Positions 11,129 to 19,939 of a DNA stretch of 64,000 nucleotides are shown piece after piece; the first letter of the stretch is position 1, and every line of letters starts with the position of its first letter. Below the pieces are notes generated by a model, which was given only the letters and a program-made list of their open reading frames with translations, had not been told where the DNA came from and did not search any database. The DNA lies in contig DKTR01000039.1 in assembly GCA_002473385.1 (NCBI GenBank), positions 55,065 through 119,064 on the forward strand. The letters are read 5' to 3'. Position numbers and translations under genes: made by a program. The DNA comes from Lachnospiraceae bacterium UBA7225 (GTDB taxonomy: Bacteria > Bacillota > Clostridia > Lachnospirales > Lachnospiraceae).

Positions 11129-11325
11129 ATTCTAAACATCTGAGATCCGCCGTTTCGGCCTGAAACCCTTTGAATATGGGAAAAACTACACAGCATTCCA
11201 TCTGCACACAGCAGGATTCTCCCCTGCACATGAAAGGCTTCCGCCTGCGGGATTCCGTGCAGCTGCCAGATAACACTACCGCTATCCGGTGTGATCTCTC
11301 AATGATTTGAAAGGAGGTGTACATT
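11129..11325 (+). promoter_or_regulatory. Long, possibly structured 5' leader of the pilin operon
   Basis: About 197 bases separate the likely transcription start from the pilin ATG. Local pairings include GCCG-TTT-CGGC near 11144, a CTGCGG/CCGTGCAG stem near 11245 and ACAC/GTGT with ACCG/CGGT near 11272-11293, just before AAAGGAGGTG. I do not recognise a known riboswitch class. Nothing coding is evident. Confidence 0.35.
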
Positions 11326-11496
11326 ATGAGACATTTTCTCAGAAGACTTTATGAAGAAGAAGACGGTATCAGCACCGTGGAAATTATCCTGATTATTGTA
11401 GTTCTCATCGGTCTGGTTATCATCTTCAAAAGTCAGCTTACCAGTCTGGTAAACAACATCTTTAAAAAAATTGTCAGTCAGAGCAACAGCATTTAA
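11326..11496 (+). CDS. Flp/class IVb pilin, Flp1-like
   Basis: A 56-residue protein missed by length cut-offs. After a short basic N-terminus (MRHFLRRLYEEEDG) comes ISTVEIILIIVVLIGLVIIF, a class IVb pilin-type hydrophobic helix with Glu at position +5 after the putative cleavage site, then a short tail (KSQLTSLVNNIFKKIV). AAAGGAGGTG precedes the ATG by 6 bases. It is the first gene of the Tad operon and should form the pilus fibre after cleavage by a prepilin peptidase encoded at 13999 or 31396. The cleavage site, probably at Gly14/Ile15, is inferred. Confidence 0.87.
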   Translation: MRHFLRRLYEEEDGISTVEIILIIVVLIGLVIIFKSQLTSLVNNIFKKIVSQSNSI

Positions 11497-11508
11497 CGGA
11501 GGTATGAT

Positions 11509-13032
11509 ATGAAACGGTATTACGGAAAAGGGGCAATTTCAATTTTTCTCAGTCTCGTATGTGTCCTGTTTTTGTCCCTTCTCTGTACTGCCGCAGAGTC
11601 GGCCAGAATCGAAGGGTGCCGGGCAAAAGCAGCGGCAGCGCTGGATATGGGGATGTTTTCCGTAATGGGTGAGTTTGAGCGCGCCCTGCTTGAGCACTAC
11701 GACGTATTTTTTCTGGACGGTGCTGCCGGAAGCGGTTCCTTTTGCCAGGAACAGCTCAATCAGACGCTGCTCGGATACATGGAATACAATGTTTCTCCAA
11801 ACAAGGGACTTCTCGTCAGCCATTCCGATATTTTTAGTCAATATTTGACTAAAGCATGCATCACAGGTACCACACGTGCAACTGACGAAAAAGGAGCTGC
11901 CTTTTACCAGCAGGCCGTTGGCTTCATGCGTGAAAATCTCGGCACAGAAATTCTCAGCATCTGGCTGGAACGGATGAAGGAAGGGCAAAAGCTTGAGAAA
12001 GCCGGTGAGCTTTACCAGAGCAGAGATGAGGCGGTCTCCGATAGCCTGAAACAGCTCGAAGAAGCGCAAAAACAGCTCGAGGCGCAGACAGAAACACAGA
12101 AAGACAGTCTGCAGGCGGAAACAGAAGTCCTTCCGGCCATACCGGAATCGCAGAACCCGTTGGACATCATCCGGAAGCTAAAAAAAGAGGGCATCCTCGG
12201 ACTGGTATTGAAGGATAAGAGCGCCGTCTCACAAAAGACGATCTCCTCATCTGTTCCTTCCAAAAGAACGAACCAGAAAGGAAATCTGCCGGTAGAAAAA
12301 AAGTACAGCGGTCTCACTGCCGACCTGCTTTTCCAGCAGTATCTGTTCGAACGCTTCTGCCTTTTTACCGACAGCGAAAAAGAAGGCATTCTGGACTATG
12401 GGCTGGAATACATCTTATGCGGAAAAAACAGTGATGAAAAAAATCTGAAGGCAGTTGTCACACGCCTGCTGCTCCTTCGGGAGGGTGCCAATTTTCTCTA
12501 CCTTACCGGCGATACCGCCAGCATGGAAGCTGCCAACGGACTTGCCGCACTGCTTGTCGGAGCCGTACCGGTTCCCGGTCTTGTGACGGTAACTGCCTAT
12601 GCGCTTCTGCTCGCCTGGGCATATGCCGAAAGCCTGGTGGATGTCCGCGAGCTTCTTGCCGGAGGAAAGGTGCCCGTATTAAAATCTGCCGGAACATGGC
12701 GGCTTTCGCTCACTTCTCTGCCCAATCTCCTGCAGATTCTGGAGCAGACCAGCGGCTCCTCAGGGGAAGGCCTCAGCTATGCCGCTTATCTGCAGATTTT
12801 GTTCACACTGGGCGGCAAAGGAAAGTATCCGATGCGGGCACTCGATCTGATTGAGGGCTACATGAAATCCCGCCCGGCAACCGCCGCTTTCCGCGTGGAT
12901 AATGCGATCTGCAAAATAGAAGCGGAAGCAGACTTTACTATACCGCCATTGTTTCTGCATGTGTCCAGTGCCTTTTTAAAGACCGGCACAGCCGAAACAG
13001 GCTATCACGTTTCCGGAAGCTTTGCATACTAA
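11509..13032 (+). CDS. TadG-like pilus-associated protein (DUF5702-type)
   Basis: A 507-residue protein with an N-terminal membrane helix (GAISIFLSLVCVLFLSLLC) directly followed by a helical TAAESARIEGCRAKAAAALDMGMFSVMGEF stretch, the arrangement of TadG-like pseudopilin-anchored proteins in Clostridia. The remainder is extracellular: a coiled-coil-prone Gln/Glu/Lys-rich part around residues 165-210, then a mostly hydrophobic, probably membrane-associated region near 345-375. It starts 12 bases after the pilin gene behind CGGAGGT. Its role is probably pilus assembly or surface attachment. The DUF assignment is from memory of similar proteins. Confidence 0.72.
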   Translation: MKRYYGKGAISIFLSLVCVLFLSLLCTAAESARIEGCRAKAAAALDMGMFSVMGEFERALLEHYDVFFLDGAAGSGSFCQEQLNQTLLGYMEYNVSPNKGLLVSHSDIFSQYLTKACITGTTRATDEKGAAFYQQAVGFMRENLGTEILSIWLERMKEGQKLEKAGELYQSRDEAVSDSLKQLEEAQKQLEAQTETQKDSLQAETEVLPAIPESQNPLDIIRKLKKEGILGLVLKDKSAVSQKTISSSVPSKRTNQKGNLPVEKKYSGLTADLLFQQYLFERFCLFTDSEKEGILDYGLEYILCGKNSDEKNLKAVVTRLLLLREGANFLYLTGDTASMEAANGLAALLVGAVPVPGLVTVTAYALLLAWAYAESLVDVRELLAGGKVPVLKSAGTWRLSLTSLPNLLQILEQTSGSSGEGLSYAAYLQILFTLGGKGKYPMRALDLIEGYMKSRPATAAFRVDNAICKIEAEADFTIPPLFLHVSSAFLKTGTAETGYHVSGSFAY

Positions 13033-13051
13033 CATAAGGGGGTGCTCGAAA

Positions 13052-14020
13052 ATGCTCTTTCCGCTAAAGATATTTTTTACTAAAAAACATACACATAAAA
13101 TCTACAGAAAGGATTCGGATTCTCTCCCGGCAGGAGAACACACCGGCATATCTGCGCGCGAAAGGGCATTTTCCGGCACTCCCGCAGACTGTCAGAAGGT
13201 ACATACTCTCAAAAATCATGAAAAGATGTCCCCTGGCTCTTCCGGAAGTATCACGCTGGAAGCAGCCTGCGTGCTCCCATGGTTTTTGTTTGCCATGCTG
13301 GCAATCATGCAGTTTTTCAAAATTATTATGGTATCCAGCACTGTTCTCGCCGGAATGCAGGACACTGCAAAGGACATGGCGGCTTACGCCTACATCCGTG
13401 AGCTCGGTGTGTCTGCCGGAGAAGGTGTCGCCGCCGACCTGTTAACAGGCGGGCTGTCGGCTGCTTATGCCAAAAGCAGCATTGAGCGCAAAGCTTCCTT
13501 CTCTGGATCCGACGGCACTCTTCATTTATGGAAATCTTCTTTTATGAAGAATGATATCATAGATCTTGCCGTCACCTACAACGTAAAAAACACCTACACT
13601 CTGCTGCCCATCCCCGGTTTCAAATCCGCTCTCCGGGCGCGTGTCCGTGCATGGACAGGAAGGGACGGAAATGGCAGCTCCGATTCGGATGACTCCGGTG
13701 AAGAAACTGAAGAAGAAACCGTCATTATAACAGCGACCGGACATGTATATCATACAGATGAGAACTGTACGCACATCAAGCTTTCCATACACAGTGTAAG
13801 CAGGGATGCGGTACGCAGTCTGCGAAACAAATCCGGCGCCCGGTATACCGCCTGCGACTGCTGCCGCGGGGGCGGGGCAAATGTGTTTATCACCGACTAC
13901 GGAACGCACTATCATTCCTCCGTAAACTGCAGTGGTCTGAAACGGACACTGATGCGCGTTCCACTGTCAGAACTTGAAGGATGGAGGGCATGTTCAAAAT
14001 GCGGCGGATCTCAGAAATAA
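13052..14020 (+). CDS. TadE-like pseudopilin with two C-terminal His/Cys repeats
   Basis: A 322-residue protein. The TadE signature GSITLEAACVLPWFLFAMLAI lies at about residues 64-85, after an unusually long 60-residue N-terminal stretch. Near 225-275 and 279-320 the protein carries two copies of a motif of the form GxxYHxxxxCxxI/L...ACxxC, which looks like a small metal-binding fold. The start at 13052 has AAGGGGG; a frame open from TTG at 13022 overlaps the previous gene and lacks a site. A shorter start at 13226 would give a TadE of usual layout. The stop overlaps the prepilin peptidase gene. Confidence 0.75.
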   Translation: MLFPLKIFFTKKHTHKIYRKDSDSLPAGEHTGISARERAFSGTPADCQKVHTLKNHEKMSPGSSGSITLEAACVLPWFLFAMLAIMQFFKIIMVSSTVLAGMQDTAKDMAAYAYIRELGVSAGEGVAADLLTGGLSAAYAKSSIERKASFSGSDGTLHLWKSSFMKNDIIDLAVTYNVKNTYTLLPIPGFKSALRARVRAWTGRDGNGSSDSDDSGEETEEETVIITATGHVYHTDENCTHIKLSIHSVSRDAVRSLRNKSGARYTACDCCRGGGANVFITDYGTHYHSSVNCSGLKRTLMRVPLSELEGWRACSKCGGSQK

Positions 14021-14436
14021 TATTATTGATATATCTTACGTCAGCCGCCGTCCGGGACATCAAAAGCAAGACTGTCGCGCTGTACCCGGCGCTGATTATG
14101 GCAGGCGCCGGCGTGCTGCGGCGGCTGATCCCGGCATTCTGCGTGGATACGCTCCTGTCCTGTTTTACCGGAACCCTCCCCGGTATCTTTTTACTGACCG
14201 TAGCGTGGATTACCCGTCAGGAAGTCGGCTACGGTGACGGCATTGTTCTGCTGATTATCGGACTTTATCTGGGATTTTCCGCCGGCACAGGCATCTTTCT
14301 GACCGCCCTGCTGCTTCTTGCACCGGTCTCTTTGTTTTATATCATATTCAGAAAAGCCGGGCGGAGGAAAAAGCTGCCGTTTATCCCATTTTTGCTCGCC
14401 GGGTATATACTATGGCTTACTTTTAACTTATTTTAA
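13999..14436 (+). CDS. Prepilin peptidase, A24 family (TadV/CpaA-like), copy 1
   Basis: Integral-membrane aspartic protease that trims type IV-type prepilins. The 145 residues form several hydrophobic helices. The two catalytic aspartates are present: one in AAVRDIKSK near the N-terminus and one in the GYGDG motif (GxGD). The start at 13999 is chosen because GGAGGG stands 10 bases upstream; ATGs at 13981 and 13990 are in frame but badly spaced. It overlaps the end of the TadE-like gene and precedes a second TadE-like gene. A second enzyme of the same family is encoded at 31396. Confidence 0.83.
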   Translation: MRRISEIILLIYLTSAAVRDIKSKTVALYPALIMAGAGVLRRLIPAFCVDTLLSCFTGTLPGIFLLTVAWITRQEVGYGDGIVLLIIGLYLGFSAGTGIFLTALLLLAPVSLFYIIFRKAGRRKKLPFIPFLLAGYILWLTFNLF

Positions 14437-14457
14437 ATATGAAAAGAGGTTTTTTCT

Positions 14458-14919
14458 ATGACAATACAAAAAAACTATGTCCTCTCCGGGAGTTACACGA
14501 TCGAAACTTCTCTTTTAATGGGCATTCTCCTGCCGCTTCTGGTTGGAATTATTTATATGGGCTTTTTTCTGCACGACCGCAGCTTCCTGCAGTGCGCCGC
14601 ACACGAAGCTGCCTCCTGCGCAAGCCTGCATGTCGATGACACAAACATTGATGTCACGACTGCTGCCCAAAAACTAATAAAAGGCAGGACACTCGGCACG
14701 CATGACATCTCTGCAGACTCTGCTGTTGGTACGCGTCAGGTCCGGGTGGCATACAAAGGTACATTCTCTTTTCCCGGTCTGACCGTTCCCTTTTTCGGGC
14801 AATCCGCCTCCGTTATCCAGTCCGGCATCACGCTGAATCTGGAACGCCCGTCCCGGCGTATACAAAAAATCCGCGGTGCCTCGAAAGTAATCAATGCACT
14901 CAGGAGGAACCGGGCATGA
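14458..14919 (+). CDS. TadE/TadF-like pseudopilin
   Basis: A 153-residue protein with the TadE-type N-terminus: a short leader, then SGSYTIETSLLMGILLPLLVGIIYMGFFLHD, a membrane helix with the conserved Glu. The C-terminal part is extracellular and beta-rich with a basic tail (NLERPSRRIQKIRG). It starts 21 bases after the peptidase gene behind AAAAGAGG. Its stop overlaps the start of the FHA protein by four bases, showing tight operon structure. It probably works as a minor pilin. Confidence 0.78.
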   Translation: MTIQKNYVLSGSYTIETSLLMGILLPLLVGIIYMGFFLHDRSFLQCAAHEAASCASLHVDDTNIDVTTAAQKLIKGRTLGTHDISADSAVGTRQVRVAYKGTFSFPGLTVPFFGQSASVIQSGITLNLERPSRRIQKIRGASKVINALRRNRA

Positions 14920-16679
14920 ATATTTCATACAAACGTGATATGACACATAATTATATGGTGCCGGATTTAACCGAGGGTGTCTGCGAAGATGACTACCGCA
15001 TTCACATGCTGACGGAAAATCATATCCGCGGACTGCTGCCCTGCACTCTGAAAAAAATCAACTGCCAGAGCCATTTTTTCTATGACATTACCTCGCGTCA
15101 ATCCATGGAGCATCTTTACGGCACCCGCTGTCTGGATGCAGCGGACATACGTATGTTGCTGCGCGGTCTGTACTGTGCTTTAAAAGAGGTAAAAAAATAT
15201 CTTCTGGATGTCGACCGGATCATCCTGAATCCGGATATGATTTACATGGATATCGAGACAAAGGAACCCTTTTTTTGCTACCTTCCGGGGTATCAGGGCG
15301 ACTTGCTGCAATCCTTCCGGGAGCTTACAGCCTATCTGCTTGATCACCTGGATCAAACCGAGCGCTCCGCCGTTCTGCTCGGATATGAAATTTACCGGAA
15401 AGCGCGCATTGAAAATTACAGTCTGGAAAAACTGCTCCAGGAAGCAGGAAAGCCGGAGGCTGCCAATGCCATGCCATCGCAAAACCCCCGGTATCCTCTT
15501 CCCCCGGAAACTGCCGCATACACTCCGGCATCAGAAAACACCCGATACAACCCGTTATCAGAAAACGCCCGACACAGCCTGCCGCCGGAAAATGCCCGAC
15601 ACAGCCTTCCACCAGAGAAGAAAGCATTTTTACAAAACTCCGCTCATTACAAAAATGCAGCTCCAGACTCTCCGGGTACTAAGCCACCTGTATCCTCCGC
15701 GAATTCCGTCAAGAAGAAACAGGTGTCCCCAAAAACAACCGGCGGGAAAAAGGAAAAGAACAATAAAAAAGAACCGGAAAAGAAACCTTCAGAAAAATCA
15801 AAAACCTCCGGTCGCATTTTTCTCATTGTCTGCTTCGGTTTTGCCATTTTCCTTGCACTGATCGCTATGTGGCTCTGGAAGCTCAACACCACCCAGATCG
15901 GCGGAATTATTTTCCTGCTGGTCGGATTTTTGGCCTATGGCCTTTCTCTGGAAGGGAAAAAGAATAAAAAGGCAGAAAAACAAGAAGACAAAGCACTGGC
16001 AAAGGCAATGGAGGATTTTCAAGAAGAACCATATTATGAAGAAGCGTCCTGCGTTTCCGGGCATCCCGTATATAATGCCGCTCATACATATGCCACAGCA
16101 TCCGGATACGGAACTGCTCCTCCGCAAGAGTCCGCATCCCAATACAGGGATGCCTCCCCATATGAACCTGCATCCAAATTCAGAACCGCTTCCTCTCATG
16201 ATCCTGCGTCCAGGTTCAGAGCCGTTTCCTCTCATGAATACGGTTCTGAATACGATATGACTTTAAAATATGACACAGATGCCCGTTACGACACATCTTC
16301 TTTCTTTCAGACAGAAGCCGAAAAGGACCACCGCTTCGGTGACACCAGTGTTCTTTACGAAGAGAATGGAGATTATGAGCCGCATCTTGTTCTTGTCAGC
16401 ACGAACCCGCGCCAGAAAGACAGTATCATTCTGGAGAACGACTGCTACATCATCGGAAAACTGTCTTCGCAGTCTGACATTGTACTGGAGCATTCCTCCG
16501 TCAGTCGTATTCATGCCAAAATCCAGCGTTATGGAAAAGACTACTATCTCTGCGACATGAACTCGACTAATGGTACCTTTCTGAACGGGCAGCGGCTCGC
16601 CATAAAGGAACCAGTAAAAATTCAGCCTGGCGATGAAATTGCATTTGCACGGGTACGGTACCAGGTTGGAATATGCTAA
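14916..16679 (+). CDS. DUF6382-type protein with C-terminal FHA domain
   Basis: A 587-residue protein. Residues 1-170 look like the DUF6382 domain often found ahead of FHA domains in Lachnospiraceae. Then comes a Pro/Glu-rich linker with five 9-residue repeats, a Lys-rich stretch, two membrane helices at about 300-320 and 328-346, a second linker with three 12-residue repeats, and an FHA domain from about 490 to the end (IIGKLSSQSDIVLEH, SSVSRIHAKI, NSTNGTFLNG). FHA domains bind phosphothreonine, so this protein may couple Ser/Thr kinase signalling to the pilus. AGGAGG precedes the ATG. It is the last gene of the operon. Confidence 0.8.
   Translation: MNISYKRDMTHNYMVPDLTEGVCEDDYRIHMLTENHIRGLLPCTLKKINCQSHFFYDITSRQSMEHLYGTRCLDAADIRMLLRGLYCALKEVKKYLLDVDRIILNPDMIYMDIETKEPFFCYLPGYQGDLLQSFRELTAYLLDHLDQTERSAVLLGYEIYRKARIENYSLEKLLQEAGKPEAANAMPSQNPRYPLPPETAAYTPASENTRYNPLSENARHSLPPENARHSLPPEKKAFLQNSAHYKNAAPDSPGTKPPVSSANSVKKKQVSPKTTGGKKEKNNKKEPEKKPSEKSKTSGRIFLIVCFGFAIFLALIAMWLWKLNTTQIGGIIFLLVGFLAYGLSLEGKKNKKAEKQEDKALAKAMEDFQEEPYYEEASCVSGHPVYNAAHTYATASGYGTAPPQESASQYRDASPYEPASKFRTASSHDPASRFRAVSSHEYGSEYDMTLKYDTDARYDTSSFFQTEAEKDHRFGDTSVLYEENGDYEPHLVLVSTNPRQKDSIILENDCYIIGKLSSQSDIVLEHSSVSRIHAKIQRYGKDYYLCDMNSTNGTFLNGQRLAIKEPVKIQPGDEIAFARVRYQVGIC
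15480..15614 (+). repeat. Five in-frame 27-base repeats in the FHA gene
   Basis: Successive 27-base units start at 15480, 15507, 15534, 15561 and 15588. They encode QNPRYPLPP, ETAAYTPAS, ENTRYNPLS, ENARHSLPP and ENARHSLPP. The last two are nearly identical at DNA level and the earlier ones more diverged, as expected for an expanding array. Confidence 0.8.
16134..16241 (+). repeat. Three in-frame 36-base repeats in the FHA gene
   Basis: Units at 16134, 16170 and 16206 encode ASQYRDASPYEP, ASKFRTASSHDP and ASRFRAVSSHEY. They lie in the linker between the membrane helices and the FHA domain. Confidence 0.75.
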
Positions 16680-16728
16680 CCCCCGACCATACGGCAAATA
16701 TCTGATTACTGTCTGCACCGTTCACAGT

Positions 16729-17607
16729 TCAATTAAGCTGCTTATTATGCTGCTTCCGGTTATACAGATACATGAAGAAGGAGGCAGCTATAATAAGCCC
16801 ATATCCGACAAAGCTATATGCATCCGGAATTTCTCCAAATATTAAGAAACCCAGAATAGTCGCAAAAATAATCTGAGAGTAATCGTAAATAGAAATTTTC
16901 CGCGCCGGTGCATAGGTGTAAGCCGCCGTGACAGAAAACTGACCGCCCGCGGCAAATAATCCGGCCAGCAAAAGTGTTCCAACCTGTATTACATGCATAG
17001 GCACAAAATTTGCCATCATCCACGGAATAACAACCAGGCAGGAAAACAGTGAGAAATAAAACACGATTACAGGTCCCCTGACCCCCTGTGTACCGAGCTT
17101 TCTCACCATAGTATAGGCAACTCCGGCACCAAAACCGCCGCATACTCCTATTAACGCCGGAATAAATGCGGCATTCTGAAATCCAGGTTTTACAACAAAC
17201 AGACATCCCACAAATGCAAGTGTCACACACGCTGCCTGAATATGAGTAATTTTTTCCTTCAGCAGAAGATACGAAAATAAAATCGCAAAAAACGGGGACA
17301 GTTTATTTAAAATAGAGGCATCTGCCACCATTAAATGATCCACAGCATAAAAATTGCAGAGAATTCCCAGTGTACCAAACACGCAGCGAACTGCCAGAGG
17401 AAGACAGAACTCCCGCTCAACCTTTAACGATGTATGATTTCTTACGATTACAATCCCCGCAAATACTGCCGCCACCAGATTACGGAAAAAACTTTTTTGA
17501 ACAAAAGGCAGGTCCCCGGATAACCGCACACATATGCTCATACACGCAAAACAGAATGCTGATAAAATAATCATCAGCATTCCCCGCACATAATTTTCTT
17601 TATTCAT
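16729..17607 (-). CDS. EamA/DMT-superfamily transporter
   Basis: A 292-residue membrane protein with about ten hydrophobic helices in two homologous halves, the EamA layout. Recognisable pieces are the N-terminal MLMIILSAFCFACMSICVRL and the motif GYGLIIAASFFMYLYNR at the end. Members export small metabolites; the substrate is unknown. It is convergent with the FHA gene (gap 49 bases). The MATE gene lies 65 bases upstream on the same strand and may share its transcript. Confidence 0.83.
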   Translation of the reverse strand: MNKENYVRGMLMIILSAFCFACMSICVRLSGDLPFVQKSFFRNLVAAVFAGIVIVRNHTSLKVEREFCLPLAVRCVFGTLGILCNFYAVDHLMVADASILNKLSPFFAILFSYLLLKEKITHIQAACVTLAFVGCLFVVKPGFQNAAFIPALIGVCGGFGAGVAYTMVRKLGTQGVRGPVIVFYFSLFSCLVVIPWMMANFVPMHVIQVGTLLLAGLFAAGGQFSVTAAYTYAPARKISIYDYSQIIFATILGFLIFGEIPDAYSFVGYGLIIAASFFMYLYNRKQHNKQLN

Positions 17608-17672
17608 CGCTCATCCCTCATCTTTCTGCCGCACCATAGGTCTGCTGGTACTTCACACATTATGCCTTCATT

Positions 17673-19049
17673 TTACGCCGCACCGTCAATCAAGTTTTTC
17701 TTCTTCCATTTTCCCGTGCGATATCGGAAGTATGAAATCAGATAATTGACAAGCCACCCCATCGGAACAGCGTACCAGATCACCTCAATTCCGAAAATCG
17801 GGGATCCGAGCTGCGCCACTGTCACACGGATACCAAGATTAATCAGATTCGCCGCCATATATACCTTCACATCCCCGGAAGCGCGAAGAATGCCATCCGT
17901 GATTGCTTTCATTCCTAAAAATGAGAAAAACCAGCCAACAAAACGAAAATAATTCGCTCCCGTAGAGAACGCGACCGGCGACACACTTTCTTTTACAAAC
18001 ACCGAAACAATCGGCCGGTAAAAAAGCTGTGAAATGATAATCAGCGCCGCGCCAAAAGAAATCACAATTTTTGCCGCCGCGTGATATCCCTCCACAACTC
18101 TCTTATGCTGCTTTGCCCCCAGGTTCTGCGCTGCAAAGTTTGACATCGCATTTCCGGTAGCAATCATCGGCACAATACACAGAGATTCCAGACGCATTCC
18201 GGCAGAATACCCTGCAAGCGCAGAGGAACCGAACTGATTTACCGCTGACTGTGTAAGCAGCATTCCAATACTTACAATAGACTGCTGCACAATCGAAGGG
18301 ACCGCAATTTTTACGCCGCCAGAAAACATCCTGGTATCAAAAGCTTTCGGGCGGGCAGCAGAGCGATAATTCTTCAGCAGACGCATCAAAATGATAAATG
18401 AAATTACACATGAAACACCCTGTGCGATCACTGTAGCAATTGCTACCCCTGCAACTCCCAGATGAAACCCACTGACCATCCAGATATCCAGAGCAATGTT
18501 TAAAAGAGATGAAAAAATCAACAGAGCCAGCGGAATATTTGAACGCCCAAGCGCATTAAAATCCGCCGAAAGTACATTATACATAAACATGAACGGCAGA
18601 CCGGCAAAATAAATCTGAAGGTAAAGTACCGCATCATCATATATATTTTCCGGTGTGCCCAGCGCCCGGAGAATATACGGATTACAGAAGAACCCAAAAA
18701 GTGCCATCAAAACGCTGAACGCACCAAAAGTAATCAGAAACGTATAGATTGCCGTTTTCATTTCTTGGTATTTCCCGGCGCCAAGATACTGGCTTGCCAG
18801 CACCGATGCCCCAATACCTCCGCCGATTGCGATCATAATAAATACTGTAGTAAAGGAATACGATGCCCCTACTGCCGCCAACGCATCCTCTCCAACATAA
18901 TTACCCACGATTATCGAATCTGCCATGTTGTAAAACTGCTGAAACAGATTTCCGATAATCATGGGTAATACAAACAAAAACAGGGATTTTCCCGGATTCC
19001 CGTGAATCAGATCCAGTTTTTTTCCCAAAAGCATTCCCTTCTTTCCCAT
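17673..19049 (-). CDS. MATE-family efflux transporter
   Basis: A 458-residue protein with twelve predicted membrane helices and the MATE halves: GNLFQQFYNMADSIIVGNYVGEDALAAVG at the N-terminus and VGWFFSFLGMKAITDGILRASGD in the C-terminal half. It exports cationic drugs or metabolites with Na+ or H+ exchange. Start choice is not strongly decided: ATGs at 19049 and 19034 both have weak ribosome binding sites. It may share a transcript with the EamA gene. Confidence 0.9.
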   Translation of the reverse strand: MGKKGMLLGKKLDLIHGNPGKSLFLFVLPMIIGNLFQQFYNMADSIIVGNYVGEDALAAVGASYSFTTVFIMIAIGGGIGASVLASQYLGAGKYQEMKTAIYTFLITFGAFSVLMALFGFFCNPYILRALGTPENIYDDAVLYLQIYFAGLPFMFMYNVLSADFNALGRSNIPLALLIFSSLLNIALDIWMVSGFHLGVAGVAIATVIAQGVSCVISFIILMRLLKNYRSAARPKAFDTRMFSGGVKIAVPSIVQQSIVSIGMLLTQSAVNQFGSSALAGYSAGMRLESLCIVPMIATGNAMSNFAAQNLGAKQHKRVVEGYHAAAKIVISFGAALIIISQLFYRPIVSVFVKESVSPVAFSTGANYFRFVGWFFSFLGMKAITDGILRASGDVKVYMAANLINLGIRVTVAQLGSPIFGIEVIWYAVPMGWLVNYLISYFRYRTGKWKKKNLIDGAA

Positions 19050-19105
19050 TTCATTTCTCTTATTTTAACAAAGAAGGAAGCTTTATACAAGGGGAAAACC
19101 CGCAA

Positions 19106-19870
19106 TTAAGCTTCTGAGGCCGCTCCATTTATCCGGAGCGCATCAGGATTATAATACTTCTTATAATCAGCAAACATTAAATATTCCGGCTCTTCATCCT
19201 CCGTCACATCCGGAATCCGCTTGCCGTTTGTATAAAAGCGGTTATCAAGATTGTCGTCATTCGTAGCAGATACCTCGAATAAAATCACATCGCCTGTGCC
19301 GGGAATTCCCTGCCACTGATGATACAGCCCCGGTGCGATGGAAACAGATTGTCCCGGCTTTAAGATAATTTTTCCGCCTGCCGGAACCGTTACCTTCTTT
19401 CCGTCTATTACGGTATGCACCTCTGTATCAGCAAATTTTCCCGGCACATTCGCTCTGCCGCCCTTCACATCGGCAAAATCCTCTTCCGTACAATTATATA
19501 CCGTAATTTCCAGATCACCGCCTCCACGGTTAATGATGTCCTCCCGCTTATACCAGTGATAATGGAACGGAAGAATCTGCCCATCTTTGACAAAGAGAAT
19601 CTTTTCTGCATAGTTTTTCGGATATTTTTCCGGAAAATGATAATTTCCATTCCGGAATGTAAACACAGAAAGACCAATCTTTTCAAAGTCTCCATAACCA
19701 AAATCTGTAACGTCCCATCCAAGCATATTATCCGCAATTTCCGCTTCACTCTCATCTACTGTCCGCCAATATTCCGGCGTATAGTAAGCGAATGGGGGCA
19801 GCGGGAATTTGTTTTCCCGCAATGCCTTCATTACATAAAGAATTGCTGCATTTATTTCTGATCGTTTCAT
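19106..19870 (-). CDS. D-lyxose ketol-isomerase family protein (cupin fold)
   Basis: A 254-residue sugar isomerase that interconverts D-lyxose with D-xylulose, and in several characterised members D-mannose with D-fructose. Metal ligands are visible as His103 and His105 in PFHYHW, Glu110 in the same segment, and His in APGLYHQWQG. GGGDLEITVYN and LKPGQSVSIAPG are typical cupin strands. It lies 69 bases downstream of a beta-mannosidase gene on the same strand, which favours mannose as the physiological substrate (inference). AAGAAGAGGG precedes the ATG. Confidence 0.85.
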   Translation of the reverse strand: MKRSEINAAILYVMKALRENKFPLPPFAYYTPEYWRTVDESEAEIADNMLGWDVTDFGYGDFEKIGLSVFTFRNGNYHFPEKYPKNYAEKILFVKDGQILPFHYHWYKREDIINRGGGDLEITVYNCTEEDFADVKGGRANVPGKFADTEVHTVIDGKKVTVPAGGKIILKPGQSVSIAPGLYHQWQGIPGTGDVILFEVSATNDDNLDNRFYTNGKRIPDVTEDEEPEYLMFADYKKYYNPDALRINGAASEA

Positions 19871-19939
19871 GTCGTCCCTCTTCTTCTCAAATGTTACTGT
19901 TTACAGTCGCTTAATAAGCAGCTGATTTTTCAGACGCTA

